Source: UBA11606 sp964504305
GTDB taxonomy: Bacteria > Actinomycetota > Acidimicrobiia > Acidimicrobiales > Aldehydirespiratoraceae
Reading direction: 5' to 3'
Length of the DNA stretch: 64,000 nt
Assembly (NCBI GenBank): GCA_964504305.1
Contig: CAZDEB010000003.1
Coordinates: 124,001 to 188,000, forward strand
Shown: one piece after another, positions 8,731-17,119 of the stretch
Numbering within the stretch: position 1 is the first letter of the stretch
How the letters are laid out: the number at the start of each line of letters is the position of its first letter
Translations under genes and position numbers: made by a program
The notes under the pieces: model-generated
The model's database searches: none
Seen by the model: only the letters and a program-made list of their open reading frames with translations
What the model was told of the DNA's origin: nothing

Positions 8731-8820
8731 TTGCACTCCCTCAGCGCCGGATCGGAGCAATTTCGCCACGCTCCGTGGTTATTCGTAAACCAAACCATAC
8801 CGAAGAACATGAAATGGTGC

Positions 8821-8826
8821 TATACA
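8821..8826 (+). promoter_or_regulatory. -10-like hexamer of the HTH gene
   Basis: TATACA ends 6 nt before the ATG at 8833. This is one of the best -10 matches in the window; a leaderless start is likely. Confidence 0.5.
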
Positions 8827-8832
8827 GTCTTT

Positions 8833-9060
8833 ATGCCCTACGACGAAGAGATCAACTGGCTGTCCACCGCGGCCGCGGCAGAACGTCTCGGAATCACCTC
8901 ACGGACGCTCTATCGCTTCATCGACGAAGGCCAACTTCCGGCCTACAAGTTCGGCCGAGTCTTCAGGCTCAAGCTGGCCGACGTCGACGCCTATATCGAG
9001 ACGTGTCGAGTCGAGCCGGGCTCGATCAAACACCTGTACCCCGAAACCGCCGCCGACTAG
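8833..9060 (+). CDS. Excisionase-like helix-turn-helix DNA-binding protein
   Basis: 75 residues made of one winged-helix domain of the excisionase/MerR-like type: WLSTAAAAERLGITSRTLYR, then FIDEGQLPAYKFGRVFRL and a closing DVDAYIE helix. I start it at MPYDEEINW because of the adjacent -10 element; an in-frame ATG eight codons upstream (MKWCYTVF) is possible. It is transcribed away from the tad operon from a shared 102-nt intergenic region, so it is a candidate regulator of that operon (inference from position only). It is unrelated to the island integrase. Confidence 0.82.
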   Translation: MPYDEEINWLSTAAAAERLGITSRTLYRFIDEGQLPAYKFGRVFRLKLADVDAYIETCRVEPGSIKHLYPETAAD

Positions 9061-9061
9061 C

Positions 9062-9790
9062 TCAGGGCGCGATAGCGGCCCACCCACTGGCTACGTCAGG
9101 GTTGGCCAGCATCAGTGGATCGGTGGCGCGGCGACCCCACAAGTAGAGCAGCAACGATTGGGCAGGCCCGCTTATCGAACCGTCGGCGTCGGTCGCCACG
9201 CCGCGCTCTACGGTCAACGAGCCGTCCACAGCGGCAAAGGTCCAGCGGTGCCCAGTGTCCGAAGCGACAACTGCGAGTGAGTCGTCGGGGTACTCGATGG
9301 AACTGCCGTTTCCCCGAAACCGCATACCGACCGCGGCTAGTTCGTCGATGCCGTCCACGGCGAGATCTTCGGGTATCGGCTGAGCGAGACCGCCCGCGGT
9401 TTGCACATCCCAGCGGTGAATGATCGTTTCGTGAACCATACGACGGTGATAAAACGCGCCGTTTTGTTGATCGGTCCACGACCACACCGACTCATCCGGC
9501 GCGATGTTCTGTAGAGCGACGACCAGTGCTCTGAGGCCTTCGCGGCACCACGCCCACGGAGTGGAGGGATCGTCGGGGGCGCTATGGGGCCATTGGCTGG
9601 GCTGGGTAGCTCGGGTCGTGCACCAATGAGCAACGCGACGATGCACGCTGGTTGTGTGTATGGCCAGATCGGTGGTGGTCCATCCGGGGCAAGCGTCGAC
9701 CAGCGCAAACGGGTTCGCTTCGCACCCGTCGATGAGCTGGTTTCCCTCGGCTTCCACAATGGAAACGGCGCGCTCTCGCCCGATCGACAT
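9062..9790 (-). CDS. Mycothiol-dependent maleylpyruvate isomerase-family protein
   Basis: 242 residues. The N-terminal DinB-like four-helix part has ACPGWTTTDLAIHTTSVHRR and the histidine-rich RRMVHETIIHRWDVQTA segment at about residues 120-135, typical of actinobacterial mycothiol-dependent (TIGR03083-like) proteins; a small C-terminal domain follows. Such proteins use mycothiol as cofactor in isomerase or detoxification reactions, but the substrate cannot be inferred. The start is the ATG with a TAGGGT hexamer 5 nt upstream; the open frame continues 150 codons further through the tRNA-Gly, which is not coding. The stop is one base from the stop of the HTH gene. Confidence 0.82.
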   Translation of the reverse strand: MSIGRERAVSIVEAEGNQLIDGCEANPFALVDACPGWTTTDLAIHTTSVHRRVAHWCTTRATQPSQWPHSAPDDPSTPWAWCREGLRALVVALQNIAPDESVWSWTDQQNGAFYHRRMVHETIIHRWDVQTAGGLAQPIPEDLAVDGIDELAAVGMRFRGNGSSIEYPDDSLAVVASDTGHRWTFAAVDGSLTVERGVATDADGSISGPAQSLLLYLWGRRATDPLMLANPDVASGWAAIAP

Positions 9791-9795
9791 GGCGG

Positions 9796-9801
9796 ACCCT
9801 A
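9796..9801 (-). promoter_or_regulatory. -10-like hexamer of the maleylpyruvate isomerase-family gene
   Basis: TAGGGT on the minus strand, 5 nt before the ATG at 9790. Confidence 0.4.
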
Positions 9802-9865
9802 ACCCAAAATGGGTCGAGTGTCCCAGCTGACACCGGCGATGCCCTGCCCGCGGCTGGCTGAGGAG

Positions 9866-9940
9866 TGGAGCGGACGACGAGAATCGAACTCGCATCATCA
9901 GCTTGGAAGGCTGAGGTTCTAGCCGTTGAACTACGTCCGC
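9866..9940 (-). tRNA. tRNA-Gly(TCC)
   Basis: The minus strand folds into a cloverleaf. Acceptor arms are GCGGACG and CGTCCGC, the anticodon stem-loop is CAGCC-TTCCAAG-CTG with anticodon TCC, and the T arm contains GTTCGATTC. The discriminator T is followed by an encoded CCA (9868-9866). Confidence 0.95.
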
Positions 9941-10017
9941 GGAATGGCGAAGGCTAGCGCCTCGACGTCGCGTCGACTCATCTTGCCCGGACGTCCACCA
10001 GTCGGTGCTCGCGCCGT

Positions 10018-10023
10018 TAGGCT
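10018..10023 (+). promoter_or_regulatory. -10-like hexamer of tig
   Basis: TAGGCT, 8 nt before the tig ATG; no Shine-Dalgarno is seen. Confidence 0.4.
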
Positions 10024-10031
10024 CCTGCGCG

Positions 10032-11414
10032 ATGAAGAGCACTGTTGAGACCCTCGAAGACAACCGGGTAAAACTCTTGGTTGAGGTTGACGAAGCAGAA
10101 TTTGACACTGCTGTCGACGCCGCGTTCAAGCGGATCGCCAAGGAGGTCCGCATGCCGGGCTTCCGGCCCGGCAAGGCGCCTCGGCGCCTACTCGAAGCCC
10201 AGTTCGGCCACGGCGTGGGGCGCGAAGAAGCGCTGCGCGAAGCCATGCCCGAGTACTACGCCAAAGCCGTGATCGAGCACGACGTCGATGTCATTGCTCC
10301 TCCCGATATCGAAATCACCGGCGGCCAAGAAACCGGCGTGGTCGAATTCGAAGCAGTCGTCGAGGTCAGGCCGTCGATGAACGCCGGCGGATACGACGGG
10401 CTTCGCGTCGAGATACCCAGCCCTCAAGCAACCGACGAACAAATCGACGAACAGGTCGACACGTTGCGCCGCAACTTCGCCGAACTGAACACGGTCGAAC
10501 GTCCTGCCGCCGATGGCGACCATGTCACGATCGACATCGCCGGCACCCACGAGGACGAACCGGTTCCGGGTCTTACCACCAGCGACTACGACTATGAAGT
10601 TGGCAGCGGTGCCGTTGTTGCCGAGATCGACGACAACCTCCGCGGCGCGTCGGCCGGTGACGAGATCGAGTTCGATGCTCCCCACCCAGACCCCGAAGAA
10701 GAAGAACCACTCAACTTCTCGATCACTGTGAAAGAAGTCAAAGAGTCGGTCCTGCCCGAAATGACCGACGAGTGGGCCGCCGAGGTGTCCGAGTTCGAAA
10801 CTGCTGCCGAACTGCGAGCCGATATGGCTTCTCGTCTCGGCGCCATGCAGGTCAACCAAGCCCAGATGGCCGTGCAACAAAACACCGCCGAAGCGCTGGC
10901 CGAACTCATTACCGACGAAGTTCCGGCCTCGATGGTCGACAACGAGATCAATGCCCGCATCCAAGATCTGGTGGGTCGCCTGCAACAACAAGGTATGGAC
11001 GTCGGCGCCTACCTCGAGGCCGTTGGACAAACCGCCGAGAGTCTCGCCGAAGAGTTCCGTGAGCCCGCCGAACAAGCAGTCAAGGTCGACCTGGCCTTGC
11101 GTTCGGTCGCCGAACTCCAAGGGCTTGTTCCCGACGACGAGGCGCTCGACGAGTCCATCGCCGAAATGGCGGGCCAAGGCGGTCAAGACGCCGACGATCT
11201 AAAGGCCCGTCTGATCGAAGTGGGGCAGCTTTCGGCGTTGCGCGGCGATCTGGCCAAACAGGCCGCGATGGAGTGGCTCACCGAAAATGTCGAGCTGGTA
11301 GACCACAATGGTGAGCCAATCGACCGGGCCGCACTGGAGTTGCCCGAAGAAGATGCCGAAGACAAACCTGTCGACTCGGCCGATCAAGCCAACGATCTGA
11401 GCGAGGAAGAATGA
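10032..11414 (+). CDS. tig: Trigger factor
   Basis: A 460-residue ribosome-associated chaperone with peptidyl-prolyl isomerase activity. The N-terminal ribosome-binding domain carries the signature GFRPGKAP (about residues 42-49), an FKBP-like PPIase domain spans about 155-245, and the helical C-terminal chaperone domain ends in a long acidic tail. The start is MKSTVETL, just after a TAGGCT hexamer; nine upstream in-frame residues are excluded. It overlaps clpP by 4 nt, giving the tig-clpP-clpX order common in bacteria. Confidence 0.96.
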   Translation: MKSTVETLEDNRVKLLVEVDEAEFDTAVDAAFKRIAKEVRMPGFRPGKAPRRLLEAQFGHGVGREEALREAMPEYYAKAVIEHDVDVIAPPDIEITGGQETGVVEFEAVVEVRPSMNAGGYDGLRVEIPSPQATDEQIDEQVDTLRRNFAELNTVERPAADGDHVTIDIAGTHEDEPVPGLTTSDYDYEVGSGAVVAEIDDNLRGASAGDEIEFDAPHPDPEEEEPLNFSITVKEVKESVLPEMTDEWAAEVSEFETAAELRADMASRLGAMQVNQAQMAVQQNTAEALAELITDEVPASMVDNEINARIQDLVGRLQQQGMDVGAYLEAVGQTAESLAEEFREPAEQAVKVDLALRSVAELQGLVPDDEALDESIAEMAGQGGQDADDLKARLIEVGQLSALRGDLAKQAAMEWLTENVELVDHNGEPIDRAALELPEEDAEDKPVDSADQANDLSEEE

Positions 11415-12052
11415 TGGACATAAATCCACGCAACTATCTGGTCCCGACTGTGGTCGAGCAGACCAACAGGGGAGAGCGGGCCTACGACCTCTACAGTCGC
11501 CTGCTCAAAGACAACATCATCTTTATCGGCACGCCGATCGATGACACCATCGCCAACCTGATCTGCGCGCAGTTGCTGCATCTCGAGTCGGAGAACCCCG
11601 ACAAAGACATCAACCTTTACATCAACTCGCCCGGTGGCGATATCAACGCGTTGTTTGCGATCTACGACACAATGTCCTACATCAAGCCCGATATCAGCAC
11701 CATCTGCTTTGGGCAGGCTGCGTCGGCCGCCGCGGTGTTGCTGGCAGCTGGTACCAACGGCAAACGTCTAGCTCTGCCTCACGCCCGGATTCTGATCCAT
11801 CAGCCCTACGCCGGGGCTCAAGGTCAAGCCAGCGACATCGAGCTGATCGCCAAAGAGATCGCTCGGATGAAGTCCTCGCTCGAAGAAGTTCTTGCTCGCC
11901 ACACCGGACAAACCACCGAGAAGATTTCGTCCGACACCGACCGTGATTTCGTAATGAGCGCGGCCGAAGCAAAAGAGTATGGGATCATCGACGAGGTGAT
12001 CGACGTGCGTAATGTTGTAGATAACAGCGGTCCGATCACCGCTATCAGCTAG
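11411..12052 (+). CDS. clpP: ATP-dependent Clp protease proteolytic subunit
   Basis: A 213-residue serine protease subunit with an intact triad: Ser105 in GQAASAAAVLL, His130 in ARILIHQP and Asp175 in KISSDTDRD. It forms the two-ring barrel fed by ClpX or ClpC. The ATG lies in the ATGATG that contains the tig stop, so translation is coupled; either ATG is possible. There is no second clpP paralog next to it, unlike the tandem clpP1-clpP2 of many actinobacteria. Confidence 0.96.
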   Translation: MMDINPRNYLVPTVVEQTNRGERAYDLYSRLLKDNIIFIGTPIDDTIANLICAQLLHLESENPDKDINLYINSPGGDINALFAIYDTMSYIKPDISTICFGQAASAAAVLLAAGTNGKRLALPHARILIHQPYAGAQGQASDIELIAKEIARMKSSLEEVLARHTGQTTEKISSDTDRDFVMSAAEAKEYGIIDEVIDVRNVVDNSGPITAIS

Positions 12053-12065
12053 GGGAGACGACTGC

Positions 12066-13322
12066 GTGGCAAAGTTCGGTGAGGGTGGAGAACTTCTGAA
12101 GTGCTCCTTTTGCGGCAAGTCGCAAAAGCAGGTCAAGAAACTCATCGCTGGTCCAGGGGTTTACATCTGCGACGAGTGCATCGATCTCTGCAACGAGATC
12201 ATCGAAGAAGAGCTGGCCGAAACCACCGATGTCAGCCTTGGCGAACTTCCGTCTCCACGCGAAATCTATTCGTTCCTCAACGACTACATCGTTGGCCAAG
12301 ACACCGCTAAGCGGATCTTGGCGGTAGCGGTTTACAACCACTACAAACGGATCGAACTGGGCACCACCCTCGACGGCGACGTCGAGTTGTCCAAGTCCAA
12401 CATCTTGTTGATCGGCCCGACTGGCTGCGGCAAAACCCTCATGGCCCAGACCCTGGCCCGCATGCTCAATGTTCCGTTTGCGATCGCCGATGCCACCGCC
12501 CTCACCGAAGCCGGCTACGTCGGTGAGGACGTCGAGAACATCCTGCTCAAGCTCATCCAGGCCGCCGACTACGACGTCAAGAAGGCCGAGACCGGCATCA
12601 TTTACATCGACGAGATCGACAAGGTGGCTCGCAAGAGCGAGAACCCATCGATTACTCGCGACGTATCCGGCGAAGGCGTGCAGCAGGCCCTCCTCAAGAT
12701 TCTCGAAGGCACCAGCGCCGCAGTCCCGCCCCAGGGCGGGCGTAAACATCCGCACCAAGAGTTCCTGCAGATCGACACCTCCAACGTGCTGTTCATCTGT
12801 GGTGGAGCGTTCGCCGGAATCGAAAAAATCGTCGAAAGCCGGATCGGCAGCCCAGGGGTTGGCTTTGGTGCTGATATTCGCCGTCCCGAAGACAAAGACC
12901 TCGGCGCGATTTTCAACGAGGTGCTGCCCGAAGATCTCACCAAGTTTGGCCTTATCCCCGAGTTCATCGGCCGTCTACCGGTGGTGGGAGCAGTCAACCA
13001 TCTCGAGCAAGATGCCCTGGTCGAGATCCTCACCGAGCCGCGCAACGCGCTGATCAAGCAGTATCGCAAGATCTTCGAGTTCGAAGACGTCGAACTCGAG
13101 TTCACGCCCGAAGCGCTCGACGCGATTGCTGACGAGGCGATCAAGCGGGCGACCGGCGCTCGCGGCCTGCGGGCCATCCTCGAAGAGACGTTGCTCGAAA
13201 CCATGTACGAGATTCCGGGGCGCGACGATGTCGCCAAGGTGATCGTCACCGCCGAGACCGTGCTCGAACGGGCCGCTCCGACTTTTGTCGCACCTGGCGC
13301 CGAAGGCCGCCGAGCGAGCTGA
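12066..13322 (+). CDS. clpX: Clp protease ATPase subunit ClpX
   Basis: 418 residues. The N-terminal zinc finger uses Cys13, Cys16, Cys35 and Cys38. The AAA+ module has Walker A GPTGCGKT (about 117-124), Walker B IIYIDEID, and the RGLRAILEETLL sensor region near the C-terminus. It unfolds substrates for ClpP. The start is GTG with an AGGGGAGA Shine-Dalgarno; it lies 13 nt downstream of clpP in one operon. Confidence 0.97.
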   Translation: MAKFGEGGELLKCSFCGKSQKQVKKLIAGPGVYICDECIDLCNEIIEEELAETTDVSLGELPSPREIYSFLNDYIVGQDTAKRILAVAVYNHYKRIELGTTLDGDVELSKSNILLIGPTGCGKTLMAQTLARMLNVPFAIADATALTEAGYVGEDVENILLKLIQAADYDVKKAETGIIYIDEIDKVARKSENPSITRDVSGEGVQQALLKILEGTSAAVPPQGGRKHPHQEFLQIDTSNVLFICGGAFAGIEKIVESRIGSPGVGFGADIRRPEDKDLGAIFNEVLPEDLTKFGLIPEFIGRLPVVGAVNHLEQDALVEILTEPRNALIKQYRKIFEFEDVELEFTPEALDAIADEAIKRATGARGLRAILEETLLETMYEIPGRDDVAKVIVTAETVLERAAPTFVAPGAEGRRAS

Positions 13323-13336
13323 TCGTCTAGCGCGTC

Positions 13337-14635
13337 ATGCAATACCAAGAGGCGCTTGCTCATCTCGATGCGCTGACCAACTACGAGATCACGCCCCGAG
13401 CCGGAGCAATCGACGGATTGTCTATCGCCCCGATCCAGCAGATCATGACTGCCTTGGGCGATCCCCACACTGCTTATCCGGTCATACACGTAACCGGCAC
13501 CAACGGGAAAGGTTCCTCGATCCGGATGATCGAGGGCCTTATTCAGGCCATGGGACTACGGGCGGGGAGCTACACGAGCCCGCATCTCGAAACCGTCAAC
13601 GAACGAATTCGGGTGGGCGCAGAGACCATTGGCGACGAAGACTTCGCACGGGCCGTGGGCGATGTCGCTCTCGCGGTCGAGTCTGGCTTGGATGGTTCGG
13701 CGACGTGGTTCGAGACGGTCACGGCCGCCGCCTTCCTTCATTTCGCCAACGAGGCAATTGATGTTGCGATCATCGAGGTTGGTTTGCTGGGCCGCTTCGA
13801 CGCCACAAACGTTGTTCGCGCCGATGTCGCCGTAGTCACCAACGTCGGACTCGACCACACCTCGGGCGAGGGCGATTGGCGAGCGAGAGTTGCGGGGGAG
13901 AAGGCCGGAATTATCGAGCCGACGTCGGTGCTGGTTCTCGGCGAACTCGACGCGGCAACGAGGCCGATATTTGATACCGAAGGCGCTCGACGAACGGTCG
14001 AACGAGGCACAGATTTTGAAGTAACCGAAGATCTGCTGGCCGTCGGTGGACGTCTGATCGGCCTGCGCACGCCGCGAGGCCTGTACGACGATGTGTTCTT
14101 GAACCTTCACGGAAGTCATCAGTCAGACAACGCCGCGCTGGCTCTGGCCGCGACCGAGGAGTTCTTCGATCGTGCGTTGCCCAACGACGTAGTCGAGGAA
14201 GCATTCGGGTCGGTCGAAATGCCAGGGCGCCTCGAGATCGTTCATCGTTCGCCGACGGTGGTGATCGACACTGCCCACAACGTCGCTGGTGCAACAGCTC
14301 TTGCTCAAAGCATCGAAGCCGATTTCAACCAAGGCGGGCGCAAGTTCTTGCTGCTTGGTATGCAGGACGGACGCGTTGCTTCGGACGTTTGCGAGGCGCT
14401 GAGGGTCAGGGACTATCACCTCGTCGTTGCCTGTACGGCGCCTACCCAACGCGGTGTTGACGCCCAAGCCGTTGCCGAAGCGGTCGGCGCAGCCGGCGGA
14501 AACGTCGACGTCGCGAGCAACGTCGAGGCGGCCATCGATCACCTGATGGCCCAGGCCGAGGACGACGATCTGATTGTGGTCGCCGGGTCCAACACCGTGG
14601 TTGGAATTGTGCGGAACATATCTACAGAGTTCTAG
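13337..14635 (+). CDS. folC: Folylpolyglutamate/dihydrofolate synthase
   Basis: A 432-residue Mur-ligase-family enzyme that adds glutamate to folates. The ATP loop is HVTGTNGKGSS (about residues 52-60), followed by SYTSPHLETVNERIRV, then the central NVGLDHTSGEG and EKAGII motifs, and in the C-terminal domain VVIDTAHNVAGA in place of the usual DGAHN. It lies 14 nt after clpX, so it is probably in the tig-clpP-clpX operon. Confidence 0.94.
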   Translation: MQYQEALAHLDALTNYEITPRAGAIDGLSIAPIQQIMTALGDPHTAYPVIHVTGTNGKGSSIRMIEGLIQAMGLRAGSYTSPHLETVNERIRVGAETIGDEDFARAVGDVALAVESGLDGSATWFETVTAAAFLHFANEAIDVAIIEVGLLGRFDATNVVRADVAVVTNVGLDHTSGEGDWRARVAGEKAGIIEPTSVLVLGELDAATRPIFDTEGARRTVERGTDFEVTEDLLAVGGRLIGLRTPRGLYDDVFLNLHGSHQSDNAALALAATEEFFDRALPNDVVEEAFGSVEMPGRLEIVHRSPTVVIDTAHNVAGATALAQSIEADFNQGGRKFLLLGMQDGRVASDVCEALRVRDYHLVVACTAPTQRGVDAQAVAEAVGAAGGNVDVASNVEAAIDHLMAQAEDDDLIVVAGSNTVVGIVRNISTEF

Positions 14636-14701
14636 GGCTTCAGGAGAAATAGGTAATCCGGCCCATGAAGTCGCCATACGGGGGCGGTCGATAGTCCTCG
14701 T

Positions 14702-15457
14702 GTGAGATTTCTGTCTACTTTACGCGGCCGGCTTGGTCGGCCCCAGCGCGTTCGGGCCCGGCGCGCCCGCGGCGACAGGGGCGTCACCGGTGTCGAGTAC
14801 ACGCTGATCCTGGCGGCCATGGTTACCGGGAGCACCGCCACCTTCCAGCTGATGGATAACCGGGTCGAGGAGCACTACGTCAACACCGCCGAAGACGTGA
14901 GCCAGATCGACCTCGCCTATTTCGACGTGACCACCACGGTCGACCCGAACGCCGCCTCGACAACCACGACCGCGGCACCCACGACGACCACGACCGCGGC
15001 TCCCACGACAAGTGCCGCGGCATCGAGCACCACCTCCACGTCCACATCGACCACCACAACCACCGCCGCTCCCACCACTACCACCACCGCGGCGCCGACG
15101 ACCACGGCGGCGGCCACCACGACTACCACTGTGGCAACCGAAAGCAGCGAGATCGATTGGTCGGATCGGTCGAGTTGGCGCAGCGGTTGCGGCTGCTATC
15201 GGGCGAAGACGAAGCTCAAGATCAAGGACGACGACGGCGACAAGCTCACCTCGGCCGACGTAGCGGTGATCTTTACGTTGAGTGATGGCAGCGAGTACGC
15301 CGGATCGGGCACAACAAACAGCAGCGGTAAGGTCGGTTTCAGCCTCAGTGGCTTGAGTTCTTCGGACTTCGACGTGGTGGTCACGATTACGTCGATTGTC
15401 GGCAACGACGGAACGACGTACTCGCCAGATATCGCGTCGTTCACCCTCACCACCTGA
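14702..15457 (+). CDS. Flp-type prepilin fused to a Thr/Ala/Pro-rich stalk and C-terminal beta domain
   Basis: 251 residues. Residues 1-27 form a very basic leader ending RGDRG. Cleavage at Gly27 would leave VTGVEYTLILAAMV with Glu at +5 and Tyr at +6, the Flp (type IVb) pilin signature, followed by about 20 hydrophobic residues. Residues about 77-148 are almost only Thr, Ala, Pro and Ser. Residues about 150-251 start with a Cys-containing segment (SGCGCYRAKTK) and continue as a repeat-like beta domain (SDGSEYAGSGTTNSSGKVGF) resembling Ig-like or carboxypeptidase-regulatory folds. This suggests a pilus subunit or adhesin presenting a head on a glycosylatable stalk. The start is GTG; it stands alone, away from both tad clusters. 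Confidence 0.8.
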   Translation: MRFLSTLRGRLGRPQRVRARRARGDRGVTGVEYTLILAAMVTGSTATFQLMDNRVEEHYVNTAEDVSQIDLAYFDVTTTVDPNAASTTTTAAPTTTTTAAPTTSAAASSTTSTSTSTTTTTAAPTTTTTAAPTTTAAATTTTTVATESSEIDWSDRSSWRSGCGCYRAKTKLKIKDDDGDKLTSADVAVIFTLSDGSEYAGSGTTNSSGKVGFSLSGLSSSDFDVVVTITSIVGNDGTTYSPDIASFTLTT

Positions 15458-15469
15458 GCCGAGGGGCGA

Positions 15470-15475
15470 TAGCCT
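15470..15475 (+). promoter_or_regulatory. -10-like hexamer of ndk
   Basis: TAGCCT, 6 nt before the ndk ATG. Confidence 0.4.
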
Positions 15476-15481
15476 CCGAAC

Positions 15482-15889
15482 ATGGATCGCACTCTTGTCA
15501 TTTGTAAGCCCGACGCCGTCGAGCGAGGCCTCGTTGGCGAAATTCTGGGCCGGCTCGAGACCAAAGGTTTTGCCATCGTCGCCGCCGAGCTGCGAACCCT
15601 CGACCACGCCACACTGGCCCGCCACTACGAGGAACACGTTGGCAAGCCGTTCTATGACGGCCTCGTCGAATTCATGAGTCGCGGCCCGGCCCTGGTTGCC
15701 GTCATCGAAGGCCCCGAAGACACTTGGAAGTCGGTGCGCCAGATCATGGGTGCGACCAATCCACTCGATGCCGCGCCCGGCACCATCCGAGGCGACCTCG
15801 GCACTTTGTTCACCGAGAACCTGATCCACGGTTCCGACTCTCTCGAGTCCGCGGAACGCGAGATCTCGATATTCTTTCCCGGCCTCTGA
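15482..15889 (+). CDS. ndk: Nucleoside diphosphate kinase
   Basis: A 135-residue enzyme of normal length that transfers phosphate from ATP to NDPs through a phospho-histidine. The N-terminus DRTLVICKPDAVERGLVGEI and the catalytic-His segment ENLIHGSDSLESAEREI (His about 115) are intact. It is separated from mreB by 171 nt. Confidence 0.97.
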   Translation: MDRTLVICKPDAVERGLVGEILGRLETKGFAIVAAELRTLDHATLARHYEEHVGKPFYDGLVEFMSRGPALVAVIEGPEDTWKSVRQIMGATNPLDAAPGTIRGDLGTLFTENLIHGSDSLESAEREISIFFPGL

Positions 15890-15954
15890 GCCCCAGTAAG
15901 AGGCTGATCGCCGTCCCACCAAGAGTGAGCTGGTTGCCGCGCTAGGTAAAAGTG

Positions 15955-15985
15955 TTGCAATTTGGTGACCGTTTGCGCCTACACT
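15955..15985 (+). promoter_or_regulatory. Possible mreB operon promoter
   Basis: TTGCAA (15955-15960) and TACACT (15980-15985) are spaced by 19 nt, about 75 nt before the mreB ATG. The spacing is long, so this is a weak call. The mreB operon would then have a real 5' leader. Confidence 0.3.
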
Positions 15986-16060
15986 TTGCCCAAGCGGCTG
16001 GAGACCCGACGGGTCATTCGTTCTTTGCCGCCCCCAATTTCTCTCATCGAGGCTTCTCCT

Positions 16061-17110
16061 ATGGTTGCTGACCGTCTACTCCAAAGCTTTGGCGCAGTGG
16101 TAGGTCGCGACATGGCGGTCGACCTCGGCACCGCCAACACTCTGGTGTACGTGCGCGGCGAAGGCATTGTTCTCGACGAACCGTCCGTGGTCGCCATAAA
16201 CACTGTGGACGGCAAACCCCTCGCTGTTGGTGTCGAAGCCAAACGAATGATCGGGCGCACGCCGTCAAACATTCAAGCGATTCGCCCGCTCAAGGATGGC
16301 GTGATCGCCGATTTCGAGATTTGCGAAAAAATGTTGCGCTACTTCATCCAGAAGGTGCACCAGCGCAAATGGGCGAAACCTCGCATGGTTGTCGCGGTCC
16401 CATCTGGCATCACCGGTGTCGAGCAGCGCGCCGTGCAGGAAGCCGCCGAGTACGCCGGTGCTCGCAAACCGGCTTACATTATCGAAGAACCGATGGCCGC
16501 GGCTATCGGGGCCGGCCTCCCGGTGCAAGAGCCGACTGGCAACATGATCGTCGACATCGGCGGCGGGACCACCGAAGTGGCCGTCATTTCTCTCGGCGGC
16601 GTAGTAGCGAGCCAATCTGCTCGGGTTGGTGGCGACGAACTCGACAACGCCATCATTCAGTACTGCAAGAAGGAATACAGCCTCGCGCTCGGCGAACGTA
16701 CCGCCGAGGAGATCAAAATGCAGCTGGGTTCGGCGTGGCCGCTCGAACAAGAACTCAAGGCCGAGATTCGTGGCCGCGACCTTGTGTCGGGCCTGCCTCG
16801 CACGATCGTTGTTAGCACCGCCGACATACGAGAGGCTCTCGATGAGCAGGTCTCGGCAATTTGCGATGCGGTCAAATCCACACTCGACAAGACACCCCCC
16901 GAGCTCGCGGCCGACATAATGGATCGTGGTATCACCATCGCGGGCGGAGGCGCTCTGCTCACTGGCATCGACGCCCGTCTCAACGACGAGACCGGAATGC
17001 CGATCAAGCTGGCGCCCGATCCGCTTTACGCGGTGGCGATCGGTTCTGGTCAGGTCCTAGAAGAATTCGAAGCACTGCGCGGCGTGGTCCTGAGCTCGGG
17101 CGAGCTCTAA
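16061..17110 (+). CDS. mreB: Rod shape-determining protein MreB
   Basis: A 349-residue actin-like ATPase. The phosphate-1 motif is DMAVDLGTANTLVYV, the phosphate-2 motif is MIVDIGGGTTEVAVISLGG, and the adenosine motif is ITIAGGGALLTGID. It organises lateral cell-wall synthesis. I start it at MVADRLLQSFG; the longer open frame adds 33 residues unlike MreB. It heads the mreBCD-PBP2-rodA operon, which indicates a rod-shaped or elongating cell. Confidence 0.96.
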   Translation: MVADRLLQSFGAVVGRDMAVDLGTANTLVYVRGEGIVLDEPSVVAINTVDGKPLAVGVEAKRMIGRTPSNIQAIRPLKDGVIADFEICEKMLRYFIQKVHQRKWAKPRMVVAVPSGITGVEQRAVQEAAEYAGARKPAYIIEEPMAAAIGAGLPVQEPTGNMIVDIGGGTTEVAVISLGGVVASQSARVGGDELDNAIIQYCKKEYSLALGERTAEEIKMQLGSAWPLEQELKAEIRGRDLVSGLPRTIVVSTADIREALDEQVSAICDAVKSTLDKTPPELAADIMDRGITIAGGGALLTGIDARLNDETGMPIKLAPDPLYAVAIGSGQVLEEFEALRGVVLSSGEL

Positions 17111-17119
17111 CCCAGACCA

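Noticed and set aside
8833..9060. HTH gene as the excisionase of the island
   Set aside because: It lies 39 kb from the island, next to the tad operon, with ordinary flanking genes and no repeats; the fold is shared with many plain regulators.
9791..10246. N-terminal extension of the maleylpyruvate isomerase-family gene
   Set aside because: The extra frame runs through the tRNA-Gly and the tig start; the family N-terminus and a -10 hexamer mark the ATG at 9790.
14720..15922. Long minus-strand frame rich in Gly and Arg opposite the Thr-rich pilin gene and ndk
   Set aside because: It is antisense to two well-supported genes; its Gly/Arg/Val composition is the complement of the Thr/Ala-rich codons.
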